Shown in pieces: positions 12,080-22,867 of a DNA stretch of 64,000 nt. The stretch comes from Brasenia schreberi (taxonomy: Eukaryota; Streptophyta; Magnoliopsida; Nymphaeales; Cabombaceae). Both the position numbers and the translations under genes were made by a program. The DNA lies in the NCBI GenBank assembly GCA_036023115.1, contig JAYKKT010000064.1:7820501-7884500 (forward strand), given 5' to 3'. The notes under the pieces are model-generated. The model saw only the letters and a list, made by a program, of their open reading frames with translations, ran no database searches and had not been told where the DNA came from. Positions within the stretch are counted from its first letter, which is position 1, and the number at the start of each line of letters is the position of its first letter.

Positions 12080-12190
12080 CAGGCAACCTATTTGAGCCCA
12101 ATAGGCCAGCTTTTGGTGTAAAGCTCTCTTCTTGCAAGGTTCGAACTGGAGACCTTTGCTGAAGGGGAACAAGTGAACCACCACTTTCAC
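12080..12190 (-). mobile_element. tRNA-derived SINE relic, minus strand
   Basis: On the minus strand it reads GGTGGTTCACTTG, then a B-box-like CAGTTCGAACCTTGC and an AGAGCTTTACACC stretch. It lies just 3' of the GRF gene. Confidence 0.45.
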
Positions 12191-12275
12191 CAACAAATCG
12201 TCGGTAGAGCTAGATAGTGTTTTGATTCGTGATAAATCAACAAATGTATCAGTACTTACTATGAGAACTGAGAAG

Positions 12276-13918
12276 TCAAGTGTGAGCTAATGAGAAATCT
12301 GAAGACGTCATGGGAATGGAAATTGAAAGCTGGGTGGTTGACAGAGACTTCTCACTGGATTGATGATGCTCCCCATTGAGACCAGACCATGAATCTCTAT
12401 CTTTAGGCCATTCATCAAAGAAGCACCTAAGTGGCTGCACATCATGCACTCTCTCTTCCTTCACACTTTCAGATTGGTCTCCCATAAAACCTCTGCTCAA
12501 GTAACAATGCTGCTGCTGCCTTGAAATGTCTTTAGGTTTTACTAAGTGTGTGATGTCATTCTGAAACATAGAACCATCTCTCTCCTTTTTCAGATCAAGA
12601 GTGCCAAGTTTTAGTGGCATTAAACTCCATTCGTCTGTGCTTCTTGAACTATCCAAGCCCTTCGAGATAAACGCATCCTCAGCACTGTCCTCTTTCAATG
12701 CATGGGAGTACCTGCCAAAGAAAGCACATCTAAACTAGTTGCAGATCCACATTGAACTGAGATGGATCGTGTCGACTTCCCCACCGGAAATATGAAAAAT
12801 CAGCGAGGAAGCTATAGCCCGTAGTTCAATTTGGGAGATACTGCAAACATCAGTCTCCCAATCCTAAAGAGTTCCATGAGCAATTCGCTCTACCCTAGAA
12901 AAACTTCCAGCTCCACCAACCCTTTGAGAGAAAGGCGTTCTCATCAAAGCGTTGGAGTTTTTTCGGGGCAAAACCTCCTTTTGAAAATCTTTCCAGAGAA
13001 AACGATTCTCAAGAAAAATGTAGGTTATGAAAACAGTAGCTATGGTGCTGGGTATTCGACTTTTGCATTATCTAGTCATTAACCATCTTTCTTTTTCAAT
13101 ATAATGATGTGATTCCTGCGGCTTTATTATATATGCAATAATACCTGTATCCTTTGCATGATGAATAGTATGAGCCGGTATCAAGAGTTAGAGGAGAAAT
13201 GGAGGAATGTGAGCCATGCAATGCTTGAAATGAGACGCAGTGGTGATTGGTGGGGAGTAAAGATGATGAAGATGAAGAAGAGGGTCGAGTTGTTGAAGAT
13301 GGGCCATTCAGTTCCACATGCTTTCTTGAACGGTTCCGGCCTCTGTGCATGTGTCTCTCACAGTACTTAGAGTCCGGAAATGCATCCTTGGAGCATCTCC
13401 ATTTCTTCCCATCTGTCCTCCTGCACCTGCCAGGCTCAGGGTCTGCTTTCCTGCCAAAACCCATCGGCAAGCACCCCCATCCTACTAAAAAAGAGCAGGA
13501 AAAATAAACTTTTTTAATAAAAACTTCGGTAATAAAACACAAAGCCATGTTTTAATTGCACTTGCTTAATGGCAACTAAGAATCCATGTAGCCGACCAAC
13601 CTCACACAGTGTGTGGAAAGAGGCTTGATTTTGGTTTCGCTACTGAAGTTAACTGAACTCATCAACGACAATAAACTGAATGTAAACTATCACTTCGAAC
13701 CATGAATAGCAAAGGATGCAAATAAAGAGAGGAAAACTGTTACCATTTTGGTGCTGGATAATAGATGCAGAAATGGAATCAAACCCTCTTTTGATGGGCA
13801 GCAAGAGATCCGGAGGAACTGGGATTCCGACCACCATGTATTTGAAGATGAGAGCTTGATGTTCAAGTTCTTGCCATTGTGATACAGTAAAAGGGTTTCT
13901 ATTCCTTGTGTTGATCAT
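12276..13918 (-). CDS. GRF: Growth-regulating factor (GRF) transcription factor, GRF5/6-like
   Basis: GRFs are plant nuclear transcription regulators that bind GIF co-activators through the QLQ domain and DNA through the WRC domain, promoting cell proliferation in leaves and other organs. Three exons on the minus strand, 13744-13918, 13145-13484 and 12276-12711, join in frame through GT-AG introns of 259 and 433 bp to give 316 aa. QLQ lies at residues 9-44 ([20 protein letters not shown]). WRC lies at about 73-115, with C79, C89, C100 and H103 as zinc ligands and a basic HRGRNRSRK tail. Near the C-terminus are an FFD-type motif ([10 protein letters not shown], 266-275) and a TQL motif (TQLSISIPM, 298-306). 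The start was chosen as the ATG just before QLQ, giving the short N-terminus usual for GRF5/6-type members. All key residues are present and no frame break was seen. A miR396 site lies in exon 2. Confidence 0.95.
13312..13333 (-). promoter_or_regulatory. miR396 target site in GRF exon 2
   Basis: The GRF mRNA here reads CGTTCAAGAAAGCATGTGG, encoding RSRKHV at the end of the WRC domain. This is the conserved miR396 complementary site of plant GRFs, including the extra base that causes the known bulge near the miRNA 5' end. It implies post-transcriptional repression by miR396. Confidence 0.93.
13580..13632 (+). mobile_element. RTE LINE 3'-end remnant in GRF intron 1
   Basis: AAGAATCCATGTAGCCGAC matches the conserved 3' end of the window's RTE elements. 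It is followed by a diverged GTGTGGAAAGAGGCTTGA in place of the usual TATGGGAAAAGGCTTAG. It lies antisense to the GRF gene. Confidence 0.55.
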
Positions 13919-14235
13919 GTTCTTTGATGTAATCAGCAGCTACCTAGATACAGCTATGGAGCAATACAGGAAAAGGATGAAGGGCACAAGGAGAATTTGC
14001 GAAAGGATAGTGAAGATGGCAGACGATCAAAACTGAAGGAAGACAAAAACTAGTAGTCTGCCTTCTCGTTTCTCCTTTAATCTCTGTGATGACTAAAGTG
14101 AGCTGAACAGTGTATGCTGAAGATTTCTTGGTAGACGAATCTTTGATGCAATAAAACTGAGTCTCGTTTGCTGCTGCTATTATGACTGTAACCCTCTGCT
14201 TTTTGTCTCTCTGCTATGTCTACGGAAACCTATAA
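13919..14235 (-). promoter_or_regulatory. Probable GRF 5' leader and proximal promoter
   Basis: The stretch upstream of the GRF start has no ORF or repeat. On the minus strand it is rich in short pyrimidine/purine tracts such as GCAGCAGCAAACGAGACTC. The transcription start cannot be read from sequence alone. Confidence 0.35.
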
Positions 14236-14239
14236 AACA

Positions 14240-15016
14240 TAAACATGGGATCAAAGGAAGAAAAAAATTATTATATTTTTAACTGACATGATAGAAAACT
14301 ATCATTTCATCTACCCTGCGATCTTTCTCCCTGCCGTTTCAAACTTGCCTATAATAACAAATAGACTTTTAATAAAGTATACTTGCACAGGAAAACTTCT
14401 GCTTGCAGACCATAAAGAGTCTTGTCAGACATGAGGTATAACTTTAATAACTTAAGTCTGAGTGTTAGCACATGTTTACATTTGCTTATAGTCTCTCTCT
14501 CTATATATATATATAAAAGGAAACGACTCCGTAATACCGATTAGCATGCCCAGAAAACGCATGCTCACCTCTTTTTTTCTGCAAAGAGCCCCTCCTTTCA
14601 GTAGAAATGCCCTTAAAAAAAGTAGAGAAACTCAGCCATGGATGACCAATAAAGCCAATTAAGCAGTGAGATTTGAGAGAATTAGAAGTCAAAATGGTGG
14701 GTGCTCTGCATTTGGCACTTCCAACAAGCGGAAATGCGGCGAAGGTATGGGGTACTTATGTTGAGTGAGGATGTTAACTCGAGGCAGCGGATCGACAATG
14801 ACTTCCTTTTATGGGCGTTGATTTGCATGGCTTCTAACAGCTGTAAACTTGCCCCGGATTCCCTACAAAGGAATACTGCGGCATGGTGAGTACATTTTTG
14901 CACTCGCCCGAACATAGGTCACAAATATGCGGTGCCAGATACAATTGCGGTCTGAATACAAGAAAGTAACATAAATTCTAAAAACAATCACGTAGGTACT
15001 CGGGTCCTAAGTATAT

Positions 15017-15048
<32 letters not shown>

Positions 15049-15213
15049 CTAAAAATCATGACGTAGGTATACGGGTGCTATATATATACATATATATATA
15101 CATATATATACATATACATATATATATACATATATATACATATATATCTGTGTAAAATTGTTTCTTCAATTTATCGGACCGAACATAGAATCACAACATC
15201 TTAAGTTCAAAGT
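14240..15213. other. Intergenic, AT-rich, with (TA)n tracts
   Basis: No gene is recognised. TA-rich microsatellites lie at about 14500-14516, 15012-15049 and 15079-15147. The two opposed reading frames around 14682-14915 match no family I know. Confidence 0.5.
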
Positions 15214-15750
15214 AATGTTGTAAATATCGTGTCGGATCCCTATAGCACATAACACTGATACACTTTATCGTATCATGTCGTATGATAAAGTGATTTGAGA
15301 TTACTTTTTAAATGTAAAAATTAAAAATCATGAAAATTTTGACAATATGCACCATACCAAGAGACAATAGATTTGATTTCAAAATTTAAAACAAAATCAT
15401 ATGTATACATCACCCTCGAGCCTCGTTTTAAAACTTAAGATTGATAACTATTATTGAGTGTAGAATACATGAGATTTTTAGATTGAAAAGAGTCGTTATT
15501 TAAGAGAGAAAGGGGTAAACATGTAAGTGGATAAAAAAGTTGCCTTAGAAGAGGATTAGAAACACCCAAACTTTAATTTAAAAAAACATCATTTTTAAAA
15601 CTTATATCATATCATTATATACAATATGGGATGTATCATATAATACAATATGTTAAATGATGTTTTGCAACAGAGGTACCTAAATTATACCAGCTTAAGT
15701 ATCGATACACACGATATGTATAACATGTCATACAATACGATACAATTTTT
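15214..15750. mobile_element. Probable non-autonomous hAT relic rich in GATACG-like motifs
   Basis: It begins AATGTTGTAAATATCGTGTC and has TATCGTATCATGTCGTATG near 15267 and GATACACACGATATG with ACAATACGATACAAT near 15703-15746. The intact hAT at 47590-50810 has termini of the same character. Ends and target duplication are not certain. Confidence 0.35.
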
Positions 15751-16159
15751 AGAACATTTGTTGAAAGACTTGGTTAAAACAAAATTTCAAACACTGAATA
15801 CCGAGTCAAACACGAGAAGTATTGATGACAGGTGTAGAAGTAGGCCCAAACTCCTTAAACCTAGCTGTGTTTTGCTATGCTTTGATTGATGTATTACAAC
15901 AGTAAAAATGTAACTTATCTGCATTCTATGCGAATCAAAACCTAGTTATGTTAATGAATGTCCTTTATCATTTTAACGTTTTTGAGTTTTAAGATGCAAG
16001 ATGTTCCCTGGATAAAACTTTATTCACAGTGACTTGACTGCCCTTGTATGTTTGTCGCTATTTCAAGCATATTGGTCACACCACCATTTTTGCTATACAA
16101 GTCTGGCTTGTTAATGTTTTTGCACTTTGGATAGTTCCCTTATGTCTTTAACTGTTAGT

Positions 16160-16248
16160 ATGATACATGATCGAGCTCTATGAAAACAAAAAGATTCATA
16201 TAGTCAACTCCATCTACTATTGGAAAAGACTTAGTTATTATTGTTTGT
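16160..16248 (+). mobile_element. RTE LINE 3'-end remnant
   Basis: ACATGATCGAGCTCTATGAAAAC, then TACTATTGGAAAAGACTTAG and a (TTA/TTG)n tail, align to the last 90 bp of the RTE family. It most resembles the diverged copy at 28240-28447, so it likely comes from an older subfamily. Confidence 0.6.
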
Positions 16249-16849
16249 GTCTGACTGTCGCTAGCTTTGCTTGATCGGGAGAAGGTAGTTTCCTAACTAT
16301 GTTTTTCTATGGGATTTTGTTTTTCTGAAAAAAAATGGTACTTCTTACAAGTTCATGGAACAAAAATTTTGTAGTCGAAAAAATATTTTCCATGCACAAA
16401 AAGAACACATAATCAAGAAAAAGTAATAGTTCCCCAAAGAAAGCATGAAAAACACGTGCAAAATATGTCAAATACATAGCAAAAAAATTTCTACCAGCAA
16501 CCACGGAATCTCAGTAATCATAATTTTAATTTTCTATAGAAAATTTACCAATATAGTAGAAAATATCCATGTTGTAGAATTAAGGAGCTAAAAAGTAACT
16601 GTAAGAAATAAGTTTCAAAACACCGCTTATGGTTTCTACATCGTGAGCCTAAACCGACTTCTCCTTTCAAGTTCCTCAGTGTTTATCACGTCTCCTCAAT
16701 TTTCAGCATCATCAGGTTGGGTGTCTCTTAGTTTATGTAAGCAATTAAAAAAGGACTGACATTTGTGGCAAAGCATTTCCATCTCTCATCAGCTTCGAGT
16801 AGAAGTGCGTCAGTCATGTGCCCAAATCTTGGTTTTGATCGATGTTGTA

Positions 16850-17110
16850 AATATCTTGCGTACAGCATGATATGTTAAGAAAATGTCATATACATGTATG
16901 GAGATAGATACATTGTATCTTTATCTGCTCATCTACGGATTTCTATCACATGTTTCAAAAAGTATCATAAAAATGCATGAGTGCGCATGTTATCATTGTA
17001 GTGTATCATATATCATTGACCTTTAGTTTTTAAAATTTTAAGAACTGTTTTTAATAAATAAAGAAAGGGAATATCATATATATTATATGGAACCATATAT
17101 GGTTTGATAT
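16850..17110. mobile_element. Possible hAT-derived relic similar to 15214-15750
   Basis: It begins GATGTTGTAAATATCTTGCG, nearly the same as the start of the repeat at 15214, and is followed by AT-rich ATGATATG, GATACATTGTATC and ATCATATATC motifs. Boundaries are estimated. Confidence 0.3.
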
Positions 17111-17640
17111 ATGTATGTGTGTATATATGTAAAGGGAGTTTTAGCTACACGTGGTGTTTGGTGTATAATTTTTTACAAATATTTCTACTGTTTGATATTC
17201 GAGATCGATGGTAAAGATTTGAAACAAATATATCATTGTACTTGTGTATATTTGAACTCTACTGTCGATTGATATTTGCGTAAGATTATGAAGCTAAGAT
17301 AGCTTTATATACATATTTATTATATATGCATATATGTATATGTATATGTGTGTGGGTGGTTACACTTTGTGACTGCCAAATTCCGAGGCAGGCTTGGTAT
17401 TTAGTGGGTGCAGGTGTAGGTGAGTCAGGCTTTGCATGTTCCACATTGCCACCCAGGAGATATGTGTGCATTTTCTGCAGGAAGCGCAAAAAAGTTAGCA
17501 AACGCTCTTGGGGAGTATCTTACTGAAAGGTAACCCTGCGCCTTCCATTAAAATGTTAATAGTTAGGTGGCAGAAGATGCCCTGCTTGATGTGGGGACGC
17601 TCTGCTATTTTGATGGGTGCCAATAATACCGAAAGCAGCT

Positions 17641-17702
17641 CATTCTCTCTCTCTCTCTCTCTCTCTGTGCGTGGGAACGGGGGGGGGGGGGGGGGGGCGG
17701 GG
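17641..17702. repeat. (TC)n and poly-G tracts
   Basis: A TC microsatellite of about 24 bp is followed 12 bp later by a G run with one interruption. Such G runs are prone to assembly error. Confidence 0.9.
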
Positions 17703-18123
17703 GTCCTATAGCTAGTTGTGTGTCAGAGAGTCATGTATGTCTTACAAAGTTTCACAGTCAGTTGCGTTTGATGCCTTCCTTTAAAAAGATCACATGCAGA
17801 GAAGCAATAGCAGGATATGTAGGACACACCTATAAACCAAATAGAAAGTTGAAGTTCTATGAGCGGCTCCTATTATTGAATATACTAACAAAGGCACAGA
17901 ATTTCTGAGAACTGATCTTTTGAAGGCATTTTGAGTTTGGTGACTAAGATGATGATGATGACCACAACACCGTCTAATGGTTGACTGAATGGTTCCAAGA
18001 AATTTGCCGGAGATCATTGCATTTACAAATGGTCTCTTGGATTCTCCTTTAACTTGCAGCTGTTTCCTTTTTCTGAAAAAACTCACTGGATCCTGCACTT
18101 GGATGGTTGCAATGCATTTTTGT

Positions 18124-18220
18124 TAGAGGTGACGAAATGGGCTGGGGCGCAGGGGCGGGCAAAACTTTTATGGCCCATTTAGGGAGCCGGCCCGGCCTGC
18201 AGGGCTAGATGTCACCAAGA
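18124..18220. mobile_element. GGCC-rich MITE-like repeat, copy 1
   Basis: It opens TAGAGGTGACGAAATGGGCT, has a GGCCCGGCC core and closes AGATGTCACC. Plant genomes contain hAT-type MITEs with TAGAGGTGTCA-like ends and GGCCCGGC-rich interiors, and this fits that pattern in shortened form. Confidence 0.4.
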
Positions 18221-18284
18221 CTGTCTACAAGCCCAAGGTAGTCTTCGGTTGGATTAGGTTGTATTGGTGGTTGAGTTGTGGGGT

Positions 18285-18326
18285 GTCTCTCTCTCTCTAT
18301 ATATATATATAGAGAGAGAGAGAGAG
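18285..18326. repeat. Palindromic microsatellite (CT)n(AT)n(AG)n
   Basis: CT repeats, then AT repeats, then AG repeats form a self-complementary tract of about 42 bp able to fold as a hairpin. Confidence 0.85.
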
Positions 18327-18513
18327 GCAGTGGTATATTCTCAACTCTCATTCGTGTTCAACCTCATTTAAACATCTCTACCGTTTGATTAAAATGATAT
18401 AATTAAGATTTGAATTATAAGTATCATTGTGTTTTTATGTATATGGAATAAATGTTTTTTTATCACTTCAACCATTTATCGCAAACAGTAAATAGATCAT
18501 GTTTGAGCATTTA

Positions 18514-18515
<2 letters not shown>

Positions 18516-18571
<56 letters not shown>
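18516..18571. repeat. (AT)n microsatellite
   Basis: About 54 bp of pure AT dinucleotide lies immediately 5' of the foldback element at 18598. Confidence 0.97.
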
Positions 18572-18574
<3 letters not shown>

Positions 18575-18597
18575 TGTGTATATTTATTAATATATAT

Positions 18598-18853
18598 GAG
18601 ATAGTAGTAAATACATAGTATCTTTCGGTGCATAATCTTGTATAAACAACTCTCTTGTTCACTTTGTAAGATGAACAAGTGAGGAGATAAAACATAAGGA
18701 TTTAACGTGCATAATGCATTAAATGTAAAACAGAAAAGTAAAAGAGTATTTTTTAACTCAAATCTCTACCACTAATAATGTTAATTAAACATTGGAGATG
18801 ATTATCTAAGATCATGCATCAAAAAGTATTATGTATTTACCACTACCTCTACA
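18598..18853. mobile_element. Foldback MITE with long inverted ends, copy 1
   Basis: The left arm (GATAGTAGTAAATACATAG, then GGTGCATAATCTTGTATAA) is the diverged inverse of the right arm (GATCATGCATC, then TATGTATTTACCACTACCTC). Each arm is about 50 bp. A related copy lies at 18901-19120. Both are bordered by AT microsatellites, suggesting insertion into TA repeats. No ORF. Confidence 0.55.
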
Positions 18854-18900
18854 CATGTATTTGTATGTGTATACATACATATATACATATATATACAATG

Positions 18901-19120
18901 AGAGAGGTTGTAGTAAATATATAATGTTTTTTGATACATAATCTTACATAAATATTTCTATTGCTTTGAGATGATTGAGGTAATAAAACAAAAAATAATG
19001 CAAAGTATAGAAGTACAATAGTTAAAAAAAATCTATATCATTAATCATGCTAATTGAATAATCAAGATGTTTATGTAAGTCTATAACCTGAAAGACATTA
19101 TGTGTTTGTCATTACCTACA
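18901..19120. mobile_element. Foldback MITE with long inverted ends, copy 2
   Basis: The left arm AGGTTGTAGTAAATATATAA resembles the left arm of the copy at 18598, and the right end GACATTATGTGTTTGTCATTACCTA is its diverged inverse. It is followed by a (CA)n(AT)n tract at 19138-19192. Confidence 0.5.
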
Positions 19121-19158
19121 TGCATGAGTGCGCACGCGTGAACGCACACACACACACA

Positions 19159-19194
<36 letters not shown>

Positions 19195-19348
19195 AAATGA
19201 GCTTGGCCTGGCCGGCCTTGCCCATGACCCTTTAGGGCCATGCCAGCATTTTACAAGACCACATATTGTGCGGGCCGGCCCAGGTTGACCCACATTTTCC
19301 TTGGCCCACCAGAGCCAGGGTGGCCTGCATTGACATCTCTGATTGATC
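19195..19348. mobile_element. GGCC-rich MITE-like repeat, copy 2
   Basis: The core has repeated GGCCTGGCCGGCC and GGGCCGGCCC motifs, and the right end TTGACATCTCTGA is the inverse of a TCAGAGATGTCAA terminus. The left end abuts an AT microsatellite and is unclear. Confidence 0.4.
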
Positions 19349-19627
19349 GAGAATAATTGCGTATTTAAGATCCTTCATGCATAGAGATTGATTTATATTC
19401 CTTTTATCTACAAACTCGATTAATATGAGAGTGCAACCGTGGTCACTAAGCAATATGGCTTTCTTTGGGGAGCACTCATCATTCTTGGGCTGATGGTTTA
19501 GATGTTTGTAGCATGTGGCTTCTTGATTTGCTACCTACTGTTGAAGATAGAGGCAGGTTTGGACGTGCAGGCTTAATCAATTAGCCAAAGGTGCTTTGAT
19601 CCCCTTGGAGTGGAGAATATCCTGAAT

Positions 19628-19892
19628 TAGACATGTCTAGTTCCGGTTCATCTGAAACCATAATCAAACCTGCCCAGGGTCAGTTATGGTTACGGTTTTC
19701 GAACCATCAGTTTCAGATCGTTTTCAGTTTAGATCCGAAACCACTCGAAACCAATAATTCTATAAAAAAATTATTTTTATAAGAAAAACATTCAAAAATA
19801 TGGGGTTCCGGTTTACTATAAGATCCAGTCAGTTCCTAACCCAGTTTGGTTCCCATTGGAACTGCCGGCAGGTTAGAAACTTGCCATGTCTA
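19628..19892. mobile_element. Short hAT-like MITE, TAGACATG termini, 8-bp duplication
   Basis: It starts TAGACATGTCTAGTTCC and ends ACTTGCCATGTCTA. The flanks TCCTGAAT (19620-19627) and TCATGAAT (19893-19900) match at 7 of 8 bases, an hAT-type target duplication. The interior is GGTTC-rich, as in the copies at 9360 and 10488. Confidence 0.72.
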
Positions 19893-20108
19893 TCATGAAT
19901 TTCATGCAAAACAAAATAAATGACTGACCCAGTTTGGTTCTCTATTCAGCAGGTAAGATATGCATGGTCCTTATTACTCAAAGTTCGGCCTTCAACTTAA
20001 GGGTTGTTTTGAGTCAATCCCTAGCCGCGTTAGTTGTTGTAGAACATAGAGAACAAAACGTAAAATCCGCAGCCTAAAATGCACACCTTCGTTCCCATAT
20101 GCCACAAG

Positions 20109-20494
20109 TAAGGGTCTTCATGGTTCAGTTCTAGCTCCGACCTCAAACCGTTGGTTTTGGATCTCAACTTTTAAAGAATCAAATCAAACTATTCTATGAC
20201 CAGAACCAAAACCAAATCAAACCACCGGTTCTGAACCATGATTTCACTTATTTAAGGGGTTTTATTAAATATAATATATTATACCATGGATCTATGGTCT
20301 ATATCTTTTATGTATAATAAACTTTTCAAGATTTATATCCGTATAACTTTATATCTATTCACTTCAGGTCAGTTTGGTTCTCATGGTTCGATTCCGATAT
20401 TGGAACCATGAACCAAACCGTCAGATTTTTTCCGACTAGAACCGAATCAATCTGGCAGTTTGGATCGGTTCTAGCAGATCCATAAATACCCCTA
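20109..20494. mobile_element. Short hAT-like MITE, TAAGGG/TAGGGG termini
   Basis: The left end TAAGGGTCTTCATGGTTC and the right end CATAAATACCCCTA are imperfect inverts. The flanks GCCACAAG (20101-20108) and GTCACAAC (20495-20502) match at 6 of 8. The interior alternates GGTTC and GAACC motifs. Confidence 0.6.
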
Positions 20495-21055
20495 GTCACA
20501 ACAAAGGAGAGAATTACCAAACAGGGAAAAGGAGATATCTTGTCTGCATCGCTTAATTCTCACAAACTCTGCCTCAAACAACAGCCCTAAAGCCCGTCAA
20601 ACAGAGCTCTTGGTTTCCTTTTAGAATGTGAAATCCTCGCCAACCGTAGATTACGAGTCCTAATCCATTATGTAAAAAGAAACCAAAGACCGAAGACAAT
20701 TTCTAAGACCAAATCTGGTGCGCATGTGTGGTCTTTCATGTTTTATCCAATCCCTTTGAGCTACCTCATATATAAAGGATATTTGGAATTATTTTTCCAA
20801 AACAATATTCGACTAAAACAGTACCCTATAACATTCGCATGCATAAGACCCTCCTACATACATGACTTTAATACTTATACTTTCAACTTTTATTAAAGAT
20901 TTATTAATTATACTTTTTAAGAAGTACTAATCATGAACTAAAGTAAATCAGTGTTACATGATCTTAATTAAATCCAGCAACACTTAATTATGTCATTAAG
21001 TCCAACATATATTAGCTTGAATTCTTCATAATCCTCAAACTATATGTTCCACATT

Positions 21056-21731
21056 TAGGGGTGTGCATTGGTCGGTTTGATCCAATAAACGAACCAAAAT
21101 AACCGAAACCATTTTTTAATTTGAAAACCGAACCGAATTATTTGGGTTTAGTTCGGTTTTGTTATTTGGTTTACCCGAATTCTCTCTCTCTATATAGGTA
21201 TATGTATGTATATGTATATATAAATATATACACATACCTATATGTATATGAATTATATATATAGGTATTTGTATGTATATGTATATATGTACATATGTAT
21301 ATGTGTATGTGTGTGTATATATACACTATATACACATACATGTATAAGTATATATACATACACATATATGTACATGCATATATATAGGCATATACATATA
21401 AATATATACATATGTACATATGTATATGTGTATGTGTGTGTATATATACACTATATACACATACATGTATAAGTATATATACATACACATATATGTACAT
21501 GCATATATATAGGCATATACATATAAATATATACACATGTACATATACATATATTTATATATATATATATATATATTATATTCGGTAATTCGGTTTTCAA
21601 ACCTTGAAAACAGAACCGATAAACTGATTTTTTTAAGGCCAAACCAAAACTGAAGCGAATTTCACTAGAACCGAACCGAAATAGAAATTTCTGTCAGATA
21701 TTCGGTTATACCCAAATAATGCTCGGCCCTA
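21056..21731. mobile_element. hAT-like MITE with an internal expanded TATG/CATA satellite
   Basis: It begins TAGGGGTGTGCATTGG and ends AATGCTCGGCCCTA, so the 14-bp termini are imperfect inverted repeats. The flanks TCCACATT (21048-21055) and TCCACAAT (21732-21739) match at 7 of 8. Both sides carry CGGTTC/GAACCG motifs, but the centre (about 21181-21580) is a TATG/CATA-rich microsatellite. The long Tyr/Ile-rich reading frames there are repeat artefacts. Confidence 0.7.
21288..21537. repeat. 125-bp tandem duplication inside the MITE
   Basis: Two nearly identical 125-bp units (21288-21412 and 21413-21537) each start TGTACATATGTATATGTG. A third, broken unit follows. Near-identity suggests recent expansion. 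Confidence 0.85.
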
Positions 21732-21739
21732 TCCACAAT

Positions 21740-21849
21740 ATCCTTCTTCTCCAAATTAAGTCCTGAAAAGCACAGCCTGATGCATATGAGATTGTCAACC
21801 AAGCGTGAACCAACCTCAAACTTGGCTTCTAGAAGGGTCTTCATTCTTT

Positions 21850-21886
<37 letters not shown>

Positions 21887-22866
21887 TAATGTGTGTATGA
21901 GCGCATGTGTGTGCTAGATTCATACTGCAACTTTTTTTCTCCACTTGCATATTTTAATAGTAAAAGTGACCGAAAATGTATCATCAATATTTCGATCTTT
22001 CTTTGCCTTCAACATGGTGCTCTAATAATAAATTTTGTATAAATGAAATCTCTTTTGCGTAAAATGGTGGCGGCTATAACAACCAAGAGCGAGGGTGGTT
22101 GTTTTTTGAACCTAAATTCTTTATAACATAATCTGCCATTGGCTTAGATCATTTTAACTTTTGGATATTAAGTTATCATAGTTACTAAATAATACCGTAA
22201 AGGGTATACTCACTTTTTCATAATACCTTTGTTTACCTAACACCCACCACTCTTTCTTTTTTGTATGTGTTCTCTCTCTTCTCATAAACAGATCTATCGA
22301 ATCATGCTTACTATCACCCTCTCTCCTTCTTTTTCCTCTTCTCTTTCTTCTTATATCCACTGATGTTCCTCTCTCTCCTTCCATCTCTCCCACTCTCTTT
22401 CGTATTCAAAGTCCGTCACCGCCTCACTCTCTTCTTCCTTCCCTTTTTTATACTCAAAAAAAAAATGAAACACCTTAAATGTATCGCTTTTCAGTAAAAG
22501 ACACATCATGCATGTGTTTCTCATGTAAAGGAGATGCACGCCTCCTTGAACGCAAGTGACATATACGAAAAAATATAATTTGTGTAGCAAGAGTAATATA
22601 GAGATTTTCAACAAACGTCCTTAATAAAAAGGAAGTACCTTTAGTAACACCCATAAGTTATTCGTGCTATTCAAATCCTCCCTTTCATCAACAGACTATC
22701 ATCAATACCTATTATTTACTTTGTGGCAGTACGCTACAACACTATTTGTTTTTGTATTAGCACATAATACTACTTTTTAAGTTCGTCTCATTTGGAATGG
22801 TGCTATTTCGTAATGATTATTTGTATTAATATAACTGTCAAAAATTAGCATAATATTAAAATGTAG
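21740..22866. other. Intergenic AT-rich DNA
   Basis: An (AT)n(GT)n microsatellite lies at about 21851-21886. The remainder is low-complexity pyrimidine-rich DNA, for example 22255-22450, with no recognisable gene. Confidence 0.5.
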
Positions 22867-22867
22867 A

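Noticed and set aside
12831..13082. Plus-strand 83-codon frame
   Set aside because: It lies wholly within intron 2 of the minus-strand GRF gene and resembles no family.
13158..13507. Two plus-strand frames over the GRF WRC exon
   Set aside because: They are antisense shadows of the conserved WRC coding sequence.
21171..21642. Several overlapping frames encoding Tyr/Ile/Met-rich proteins on both strands
   Set aside because: They are translations of a TATG/CATA microsatellite and its 125-bp duplication, with no start context or conserved domain.
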